A stretch of DNA of 11,738 nt from Hyphomicrobiales bacterium (lineage in GTDB: Bacteria > Pseudomonadota > Alphaproteobacteria > Rhizobiales > Beijerinckiaceae): positions 1-11,738 of the forward strand of contig JAIXZF010000415.1 in NCBI GenBank assembly GCA_027489835.1, read 5' to 3'. Position 1 is the first letter of the stretch, and every line of letters starts with the position of its first letter. Both the position numbers and the translations under genes were made by a program. The notes under the pieces are model-generated. The model had not been told where the DNA came from. It was given only the letters and a program-made list of their open reading frames with translations, and searched no databases. Below are positions 1 through 5,180 of this stretch, piece by piece.

Positions 1-365
1 ACCGCCTCCGAGCCCGATCCGGTGAAGAACACGTGGTCGAGGTCGCCCGGCGCCAGCGCCGCCACGCGGGCAGCGGCCGCGAACACCTTGGGGTGGCCGA
101 ACTGGAAGGCGGGCGCGTAGTCCAGCTCCTCGGCCTGCGCCTGGATCGCCTCGATGATCGGGCGGCGCGCATGGCCGGCGTTGCAGCACCACAGCCCCGC
201 CGTGCCGTCCATGATCGGCTTTCCGTCGGTCGTGTAGTAGTTCATGCCCTCAGCCCGCGCGATCATGCGGGGGTGCTTCTTGAACGACCGGTTGGCCGTG
301 AACGGCATCCAGAACGAGTCGAGGTCGTTGGGCGTGTCGAGCGGGCGCGGGGCGGTGGGCGACAT
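1..365 (-). CDS. omega-amino acid (beta-alanine) : pyruvate aminotransferase, 5' part only
   Basis: The minus strand encodes the first 121 residues of a class III PLP-dependent aminotransferase; the rest lies beyond the left edge. Residues 16-25 read DSFWMPFTAN, and DGTAGLWCCNAGH (53-65) and FFTGSGSEA (113-121) follow. These are typical of beta-alanine/omega-amino acid:pyruvate transaminases; the GSGSE stretch is the loop that binds the PLP phosphate. Such enzymes move an amino group from beta-alanine or related omega-amines to pyruvate, giving alanine and an aldehyde acid. The start is well set: AAGGAG (complement of 374-379) lies 8 bases before the ATG at 365-363. The catalytic lysine is not in the window, so subfamily and substrate remain family-level inferences. 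The gene is transcribed away from the EAL gene. Confidence 0.88.
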   Translation of the reverse strand, partial: MSPTAPRPLDTPNDLDSFWMPFTANRSFKKHPRMIARAEGMNYYTTDGKPIMDGTAGLWCCNAGHARRPIIEAIQAQAEELDYAPAFQFGHPKVFAAAARVAALAPGDLDHVFFTGSGSEA

Positions 366-438
366 CGGGGCGGCTCCTTCGGGAACGGTCTGGTCCGGGC
401 GCATGTCAGCCCTGGCTGCCTCAAGCGTAACGCCCTCT

Positions 439-464
439 CGCGCCAAGTAAACCGCCCTGGCGCG
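439..464. repeat. inverted repeat in divergent intergenic region
   Basis: A perfect 7-bp dyad (cgcgcca at 439-445, tggcgcg at 458-464) with a 12-base spacer lies between the two divergent start codons, about 75 bases upstream of the aminotransferase gene. It could be an operator or a chance dyad in GC-rich DNA; seven base pairs is within chance for a region of this size. Confidence 0.3.
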
Positions 465-510
465 CGGAGCCGGAATGCCGCCCCGGCGTGACGCCGCCCG
501 GCGGGCGGCC

Positions 511-540
511 CCGCGCGCTCTCCTGTCGCGAAGCGCGCGG
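511..540. repeat. 9-bp inverted repeat in divergent intergenic region
   Basis: A perfect 9-bp dyad (ccgcgcgct at 511-519, agcgcgcgg at 532-540) with a 12-base spacer. Just before it, 493-509 is a near-continuous palindrome broken only at its centre base. Both lie between two genes that diverge, so neither sits where a terminator for them would be. A regulator-binding site or a structured 5' leader of the EAL gene is possible. No T-run follows on either strand. Confidence 0.4.
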
Positions 541-553
541 CTGTCGTAGTCTC

Positions 554-577
554 GGGGACGTGATTCGGCGCGTCCCC
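554..577. promoter_or_regulatory. possible operator dyad upstream of the EAL gene
   Basis: A perfect 7-bp inverted repeat (ggggacg at 554-560, cgtcccc at 571-577) with a 10-base spacer lies just upstream of a weak -10-like element (gaatat, 586-591) that is 20 bases before the EAL start codon. The geometry fits a repressor or activator site at a promoter, but no known operator consensus is recognised and the promoter itself is poor. Confidence 0.25.
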
Positions 578-610
578 TTCCACCTGAATATGTCGATCTG
601 AGGATGCCTT

Positions 611-2044
611 ATGGCTGCTTTGCCGCGCATCGATCCGGCCCTGAGAACCCCGCTCCTCAGCGCAGCGCTCGGCATCCTCGCGGCGGCGGGCCTCGCAATG
701 GCGGCGCCCCAGCCTTATGGCCTTGCGGCGGGCCTCGCCGCGCTGGGGCTGGCATGCCTGTCCGCCATGCTCGCGCTCGATGCCCGGCGCCGGCAGGAGG
801 CGGACGCGCTGGCGCATAACGTCGGCGAGTTGAACGTGCGGCTCGGCGCGACGCGCATCAAGCTCGAGGGCCTTCAGTCCCGCATCGACAGCGAGCCGCT
901 GCGCGAGGCCGACATCGCGCCCACCCGCCAGTCGCTTGCCGAGCTGACCGCCGAGGTCGGCCTGCTCGGCGGCGTGCTGCGCGACGTGGCCCAGGCGGTC
1001 TCCGACCATGAGGGCCGCATCGCGACGCTGGCCGAGGCGCCCGCCAGACCGGCCGAGGTCCCACCCGCCGCAAGGCCGGCGCCGCAGCCGCCCGCGCTCG
1101 TCGCCAAGGCCGACGAGCTGGTGGACCGCGAGTTCGAGAAGCGCGACGAGGCCCAACTGGCAGCGATCATGGCGGCCTTCTCCGCGTCGGGGCTCGAGGT
1201 TCATCTCCAGCCCATCGCGGCGCTCCCGCAACGCCGCACCATCGGCTACGAGGCCCTGGCGCGGCTGAAGCTGGCGGACGGCACGATGCTTCTCCCGAGC
1301 GAATTCATCCCTGCGCTGCAGCGCGCGGGGAAGGGGGCGATGCTCGATGCGCAGGTGCTGACCCAGACCCTCGCCATCGCCGGGCACCTGAACGCCCGTG
1401 GCAACGACCACTTCATCGGGCTCAACCTCTCGGCCGGCACCTGGGGCGAAGCGCGGGCGCTGGGCTCCATTGCCCGCGCGCTCGAGACCTACCGCGCCCA
1501 GGCCACGCGGATCGTCATCGAGATTCCCCAGCGCATCTGGCGCGACCTCGATCCGGCGCGTCTCGGCATCATCGGCGCCATGTCCGCCGGCGGCGTCCGC
1601 TTCGCGCTCGATCAGGTGGCGGATCTCCGGGTCGATCCGGTGGCGCTGGCGGATCGCGGCGTGCGTTTCGTCAAGGTCCCGGCGGCGGTGCTGGCCGGTT
1701 TCGGCGAGCGCTCGCCCGGGCTCGACATCGACATGGCCGATCTGGCCCAGCTCCTGCGCCGGGCCGGCATCGAGCTGATCGGCGAGAAGGCCGAGAGCGA
1801 CCGGCTGGTCGCCGACCTGATCGATCTCGATATCCGGCTCGCCCAGGGCTTCGCCATCTCGCAGCCGCGCCCGGTCAAGCCGGACGTGTTCCAGCCCGCG
1901 ACCGAAACGCCGGCGCCGGGGCCCGCGCAGGCCCAGCCGGCCTCCCAGCCCGATACGCTGGTCGACAACGCTCCGATCCCGTCCGAGGATGACCGCCCGC
2001 GCGCCACGCGGCTGCCGCTCCGCGCCGTCCTGCGCCGGGCTTGA
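611..2044 (+). CDS. membrane-anchored coiled-coil EAL domain protein, TipF-like c-di-GMP receptor candidate
   Basis: A 477-residue protein: two N-terminal hydrophobic segments (about 15-32 and 36-56), a helical coiled-coil-like region (about 57-140), a proline/alanine linker (142-162), an EAL domain (about 180-425) and a disordered Pro-rich tail. This matches Caulobacter TipF, a c-di-GMP-binding EAL protein that helps position the flagellum. Recognisable EAL residues are E214-A-L, N272 (NLS), E304, D334, K355, E392 and Q412-G. The DDFGTG loop is replaced by D334-Q-V-A-D-L, so the second metal-binding Asp is missing; I infer a c-di-GMP sensor rather than an active phosphodiesterase. A GAGGA ribosome site (600-604) supports this start. 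The HAD gene follows after 52 bases and may be cotranscribed. TipF identity rests on architecture and is less certain than the EAL assignment. Confidence 0.88.
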   Translation: MAALPRIDPALRTPLLSAALGILAAAGLAMAAPQPYGLAAGLAALGLACLSAMLALDARRRQEADALAHNVGELNVRLGATRIKLEGLQSRIDSEPLREADIAPTRQSLAELTAEVGLLGGVLRDVAQAVSDHEGRIATLAEAPARPAEVPPAARPAPQPPALVAKADELVDREFEKRDEAQLAAIMAAFSASGLEVHLQPIAALPQRRTIGYEALARLKLADGTMLLPSEFIPALQRAGKGAMLDAQVLTQTLAIAGHLNARGNDHFIGLNLSAGTWGEARALGSIARALETYRAQATRIVIEIPQRIWRDLDPARLGIIGAMSAGGVRFALDQVADLRVDPVALADRGVRFVKVPAAVLAGFGERSPGLDIDMADLAQLLRRAGIELIGEKAESDRLVADLIDLDIRLAQGFAISQPRPVKPDVFQPATETPAPGPAQAQPASQPDTLVDNAPIPSEDDRPRATRLPLRAVLRRA

Positions 2045-2046
2045 CG

Positions 2047-2064
2047 GACCGACCCCTGTCGGTC
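2047..2064 (+). other. short stem-loop between the EAL and HAD genes
   Basis: Right after the EAL stop codon, gaccgac (2047-2053) and gtcggtc (2058-2064) form a perfect 7-bp stem with a CCCT tetraloop. There is no following T-run, so it is a poor intrinsic terminator. It could slow transcription or protect the upstream 3' end; the downstream gene starts 33 bases later. Confidence 0.35.
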
Positions 2065-2096
2065 ACTCAGCCGGCGCCAACCGCGACGGAGCGACG

Positions 2097-2978
2097 ATGA
2101 CCCCGAACAGTGCTGCGGCCCGGCCGGACATCCGGCTTCCAGCGGGTTTCGCCGAGCTTGCGCCCTCGATCGAGGTGCTCATCTGCGATGTCTGGGGCGT
2201 CGTCCACAACGGCCAGAGCGCGCACCCGGCGGCCTGCGCGGCGCTCGAGCGCTTCAGGAGCGGGGGAGGCGTCGTCGTCATGGTCTCCAATTCGCCCCGC
2301 CCGTCGCCGGACGTCATCGTGCAGATGGCGGGTCTCGGCGTCGGCCGTGGAGCCTTCGACGCCATCATCACCTCCGGCGACGTGACGCGCGGCCTGATCG
2401 GCGAGCGGGCCGGCCAGACCCTCGTTCATATCGGTCCCGAGCGCGACCTCAGCCTGTTCGCGGGGCTGGACATGCGCTTCGCCGGCGGCGCGGATGCCGA
2501 TTACTGCGTCTGCACGGGCTTTCGGGACGACGAGACCGAGACTCCCGAGGATTATGCCGACATGCTGGCGGCGATGGCGGCGCGCGGGCTGACCATGATC
2601 TGCGCCAACCCGGACCTGATCGTCGAGCGCGGCGACCGTCTCATCCCCTGCGCGGGCGCCATGGCGCAGGCCTACGAGAAGCGCGGCGGCGTGGCCATCT
2701 ATGCCGGCAAGCCCCATCCCCCGGTCTATGAGCGCGCCCTTGGCCTCGCCGCCTCGGTGCTGGGGCGCGAGCCCGACAGGGCGCGGGTCAAGGCCATCGG
2801 CGACGCCATCAGGACCGACATCGCCGGGGCGCAGGCCATGGGCTTCGAATCGATCCTGCTGCTCGAAGGCATCCATTGGGGCGATGTCGGGCAGGAAGCC
2901 TGGCGTGACGCGCATGGCGACTGGCTCGCCGCGCAATCGGCCCGGCCGACCTATGTGATGCGCAAGCTGATCTGGTGA
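2097..2978 (+). CDS. HAD superfamily class IIA hydrolase (TIGR01459-type)
   Basis: A 293-residue cytosolic protein of the NagD-like class IIA HAD family; I recognise the TIGR01459 subgroup common in alphaproteobacteria. Motif I is ICDVWGVVHNG with nucleophile D31, motif II is S65-N66 in VSNSP, the motif III lysine is K205 in AGKPHPP, and motif IV is GDAIRTD (235-241). The cap domain lies between motifs II and III. The position normally held by the second Asp of DxD is a tryptophan (W33), believed to be usual in this subgroup. The substrate is unknown; phosphatase or sugar-phosphate activity would be a guess. The start at 2097 is preferred over an upstream in-frame ATG (1989) inside the EAL gene, because GGAG lies at 2088-2091 and homology starts just after. 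The gene converges on cheZ with a 17-base gap. Confidence 0.88.
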   Translation: MTPNSAAARPDIRLPAGFAELAPSIEVLICDVWGVVHNGQSAHPAACAALERFRSGGGVVVMVSNSPRPSPDVIVQMAGLGVGRGAFDAIITSGDVTRGLIGERAGQTLVHIGPERDLSLFAGLDMRFAGGADADYCVCTGFRDDETETPEDYADMLAAMAARGLTMICANPDLIVERGDRLIPCAGAMAQAYEKRGGVAIYAGKPHPPVYERALGLAASVLGREPDRARVKAIGDAIRTDIAGAQAMGFESILLLEGIHWGDVGQEAWRDAHGDWLAAQSARPTYVMRKLIW

Positions 2979-2995
2979 CGGCGTGGCCCGCGGCG

Positions 2996-3538
2996 TCAGC
3001 CGCTGGAGCCGAACAGCGCGTCGACCCCGTCCTGGCCGAGGCCGTCGGAGCCGCTCGGGCCGTGGGCGAGCTGCTCCTTCTCCCAGAGCTGGCGCTTGAG
3101 CTCCGCGGCGCCGGCCGTGCTTTCGGCGACCCCTGCGGCGATCGCGCTGGAGAAGTTGCGAAGCCGTTCGTCGATGGCCTCCAGCGTGCGCTTGGCGCGC
3201 GCCAGCCGCTGGCCGCACAGATCCTGAAAGCCGCACAGCTCGATGAGCTGCATCATCCGCTCCTCGACGTGCTGGCGATAATCGACGTCCGGGATGGGGC
3301 TGCCGATCAGGCTTTCCGCGAGGTCCAGCACCGCTTCGGTGGCCTGCCGCGTCCCGGCCATGGCCTCGACGAGGTCGTCGCGCGCGCTGTCGAGCTTGCC
3401 GTCCGTCATGTCGAGCAGCCCGACCGCGCCGATGGCGGTCCTGAGCTGCCTGATATGGGCGACAAAGTGCTCGATGTCGCGCATCAGCCCGCCGGTGGCG
3501 GGATCGAGGCGGGCGGGCTGCGCGGCCGGTCCGGTCAT
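2996..3538 (-). CDS. cheZ: CheZ-type chemotaxis protein phosphatase
   Basis: A 180-residue, largely helical protein. Residues 103-110 read GFQDLCGQ, matching the FQDLTGQ signature of CheZ. By comparison with E. coli D143 and Q147, D106 and Q110 would be the catalytic-site acid and the glutamine that orients water for CheY-P dephosphorylation. The C-terminus (QDGVDALFGSSG) resembles the CheY-binding tail peptide of CheZ, after a flexible linker (155-168). The protein is shorter than E. coli CheZ (about 214 residues). It follows cheY on the same strand after 28 bases, so the two are probably one transcript and a kinase-output/phosphatase pair. No good ribosome site is seen before 3538; M19 is an alternative start. 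CheZ is less widespread outside gamma- and betaproteobacteria but is known in Hyphomicrobiales such as Azorhizobium. Confidence 0.85.
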   Translation of the reverse strand: MTGPAAQPARLDPATGGLMRDIEHFVAHIRQLRTAIGAVGLLDMTDGKLDSARDDLVEAMAGTRQATEAVLDLAESLIGSPIPDVDYRQHVEERMMQLIELCGFQDLCGQRLARAKRTLEAIDERLRNFSSAIAAGVAESTAGAAELKRQLWEKEQLAHGPSGSDGLGQDGVDALFGSSG

Positions 3539-3566
3539 GACATCGAACCCCGGGCCCGAATCGCGT

Positions 3567-3950
3567 TCACGCGCCGCAGACGGCTTCGATCTTGTTCCGG
3601 AGCGTCTGGGCGTTGAACGGTTTGACGATGTAGTTGTTCACGCCCGCCTTCTTGGCGGCGATGACGTTCTCGGTCTTCGATTCCGCCGTGACCATGATGA
3701 AGGGCGTGCTGCGCAATTCGTCGTCCGAGCGCACCATCCGGAGCAGGTCGTAGCCCGTCACCGGCTCCATGTTCCAGTCGGAGATGATCAGCCCGTAGCG
3801 CTTTTCCTTGAGCTTTCCGAGCGCGGCGGCGCCGTCGGACGCATCGTCGACATCCTCGAAGCCGAGCTGCTTGAGCAGGTTTTTGATGATCCGGACCATG
3901 GTCTGGTAGTCGTCCACGACCAGGATCGGCATCGAGGTGTCAAGCGCCAT
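3567..3950 (-). CDS. cheY: CheY-like single-domain response regulator
   Basis: A 127-residue stand-alone receiver domain with no output domain. The acidic pocket is D13-D14, the phospho-acceptor is D58 in ISDWNMEP, and the switch residues T88, Y107 and K110 (KPF) are all present, so it should be fully phosphorylatable. The DWNM context and Y107 (Y106 in E. coli) are those of chemotaxis CheY, which carries the CheA phosphoryl signal to the flagellar motor. The start is supported by GGAG (complement of 3959-3962), 8 bases upstream. It heads a two-gene unit with cheZ. The leader has a small hairpin and, about 90 bases upstream, a CtrA-like box. Alphaproteobacteria often have several CheY proteins, so whether this one drives the motor or acts as a phosphate sink is not decided. 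Confidence 0.93.
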   Translation of the reverse strand: MALDTSMPILVVDDYQTMVRIIKNLLKQLGFEDVDDASDGAAALGKLKEKRYGLIISDWNMEPVTGYDLLRMVRSDDELRSTPFIMVTAESKTENVIAAKKAGVNNYIVKPFNAQTLRNKIEAVCGA

Positions 3951-3972
3951 GGTTTCGGCTCCACGCGGCGCC

Positions 3973-3988
3973 GGCCCGTCATCGGGCC
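3973..3988 (-). other. small hairpin in the cheY leader
   Basis: ggcccg (3973-3978) and cgggcc (3983-3988) form a 6-bp stem with a 4-base loop, about 10 bases upstream of the cheY ribosome site as read in the minus-strand transcript. It could affect mRNA stability or ribosome access. No regulatory family is recognised. Confidence 0.3.
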
Positions 3989-4039
3989 CGCGCGCATCGC
4001 TGCGGGAAAGTGCAATCCCAAGCCTGATACCGCGCCCCG

Positions 4040-4055
4040 GTTGACAACGGGTTAA
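4040..4055 (-). promoter_or_regulatory. CtrA-like binding site upstream of cheY
   Basis: Read on the minus strand the site is TTAA-N7-TCAAC, one mismatch from the alphaproteobacterial CtrA consensus TTAA-N7-TTAAC. It lies about 90 bases before the cheY start, in an otherwise very GC-rich divergent spacer between cheY and ribF. CtrA controls many flagellar and chemotaxis genes in this class, so position and content fit. No convincing -10 element was found to go with it. Confidence 0.42.
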
Positions 4056-4167
4056 GTGGGCGGCGCCGGCCGGCCGGGGCTTGACGGGCGCCGGCCCTGT
4101 GCGTCACCTCCCGCCCGCGCGGTTCGGCCATCGAGGACCGGGCCCCAGCCTGGCAGGACCGCTTCGC

Positions 4168-5088
4168 ATGCAGCTCGACATCTGGACCGGGGAGGGCGCG
4201 CCGCCCGATCGCCTGCGCGGCGCCGTCATCGCCATCGGCAATTTCGACGGCGTCCATCTCGGCCACAAGGCGCTTCTGGGCGCGGCGCGCGATCTGGCGC
4301 GGCGGCTCGGCCGGCCGCTCGGCGCGCTGACGTTCGAGCCCCATCCGCGCAGTTTCTTCCGGCCGGACGCGCCCGTCTTCCGGCTGTCGTCGGCGGAGAT
4401 CCGCCGCGAACTGCTCGCGGCCGAAGGTTGCGCGGCCGTTGCGGAGCTGCCGTTCGACCGGGCGCTCGCTTCGATGGAAGCGGCGGACTTCGTGCAAGGG
4501 CTGCTGATCGGCTGCATCGAGGCCTCCGGCGTCGCGACCGGCCTCGACTTCGCCTTCGGCAAGGGGCGCGGCGGCGATGCGGCGACGCTGGCCAAGGCCT
4601 TCGGGGACAGGGCGATCGCGCTGGCCCCGGTGCTGGACGCTGGCGGGGCCGTTGTGTCGTCGTCGCGCATCAGGAATTCACTGCGGGAGGGCGACATCGC
4701 CGCGGCCAACGCATGGCTCGGGCATCGCTGGCGGGTGAGGGCAGTCGTGGCCCATGGCGACAAGCGCGGCCGGTTGCTCGGCTTTCCGACGGCGAACATG
4801 ATCCTGCCACCGGAGACGGGCCTGCGCCACGGCATCTACGCGGTGCGCGCCCGCCTCGACGGCGAGTGGCGGCCCGCCGTGGCCAGCTTCGGGCGCCGGC
4901 CGACCTTCGACGACGGGGCGCCGCGGCTCGAGACCTTCATCTTCGATTTCTCCGGCGACCTTTACGGCCAGGCGCTCGACATCGAGTTCGCCGGCTGGAT
5001 CCGCGGCGAGCTGAAGTTCGACGGCGTCGACGCGCTCGTCTCCCAGATGGCGCTGGACGCGGCGGAAGCGAAGAGACTGCTCGCCTGA
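4168..5088 (+). CDS. ribF: bifunctional riboflavin kinase / FAD synthetase
   Basis: A 306-residue two-domain enzyme that phosphorylates riboflavin to FMN and then adenylylates FMN to FAD in the cytosol. The N-terminal nucleotidyltransferase half has GNFDGVHLGHK (24-34), the TFEPHPRSFF segment (55-64) and SSSRIR (164-169). The C-terminal flavokinase half has HGDKRGRLLGFPTANM (196-211), FGRRPTF (241-247) and LYG near 265. Length is normal for the family (about 305-325). The ATG at 4168 is preferred to one at 4081 because CAGGA lies at 4154-4158 and the family N-terminus begins here; the upstream extension is low-complexity Gly/Pro/Arg. No FMN riboswitch is visible upstream. In many Hyphomicrobiales ribF sits between a HAD gene and ileS, as here, except that cheY/cheZ and a chemoreceptor gene separate them in this window. 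Confidence 0.96.
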   Translation: MQLDIWTGEGAPPDRLRGAVIAIGNFDGVHLGHKALLGAARDLARRLGRPLGALTFEPHPRSFFRPDAPVFRLSSAEIRRELLAAEGCAAVAELPFDRALASMEAADFVQGLLIGCIEASGVATGLDFAFGKGRGGDAATLAKAFGDRAIALAPVLDAGGAVVSSSRIRNSLREGDIAAANAWLGHRWRVRAVVAHGDKRGRLLGFPTANMILPPETGLRHGIYAVRARLDGEWRPAVASFGRRPTFDDGAPRLETFIFDFSGDLYGQALDIEFAGWIRGELKFDGVDALVSQMALDAAEAKRLLA

Positions 5089-5119
5089 AGCCTAAAATCC
5101 GCCGGCCAAAGGCGCCGCG

Positions 5120-5135
5120 TTGGCAAAAACTTAAC
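5120..5135 (+). promoter_or_regulatory. weak CtrA-like half-site before the chemoreceptor gene
   Basis: TTGG-N7-TTAAC: the right half is perfect and the left half has two mismatches to TTAA-N7-TTAAC. It lies 46 bases before the chemoreceptor start in a locally AT-richer patch of the ribF-MCP spacer. It is weaker than the cheY site and may be only a promoter element. Confidence 0.22.
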
Positions 5136-5180
5136 CGCGATCTCGCAGTCATGGAGGGGACGGCAAAGAAAGCGTGAATC

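Noticed and set aside
263..1411. Long minus-strand open frame opposite the EAL gene
   Set aside because: It overlaps both the aminotransferase and the EAL gene, is Arg-rich and has no family motif; a shadow frame.
2047..2064. Intrinsic terminator after the EAL gene
   Set aside because: The stem is good but no T-run follows, and the HAD gene begins shortly after on the same strand.
2067..3236. Long minus-strand open frame opposite the HAD gene
   Set aside because: It lacks recognisable motifs, has the Arg/Ala/Gly-rich composition of an antisense frame in GC-rich DNA, and overlaps well-supported HAD and cheZ genes.
4041..4046. TTGACA as a -35 element for ribF
   Set aside because: No -10-like sequence occurs at 16-18 bases downstream, where the DNA is entirely G and C; the site reads better as a CtrA-like box on the other strand.
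4056..4167. FMN riboswitch upstream of ribF
   Set aside because: None of the conserved RFN core sequences is visible and the region is short and low in complexity.
5120..5138. Sigma-54 promoter before the MCP gene
   Set aside because: TTGGCA offers a GG at -24, but no GC occurs at the required 10-base spacing.
4056..5177. Second plus-strand open frame across ribF
   Set aside because: It is out of frame with the clear ribF motifs and very Arg-rich; a shadow frame.
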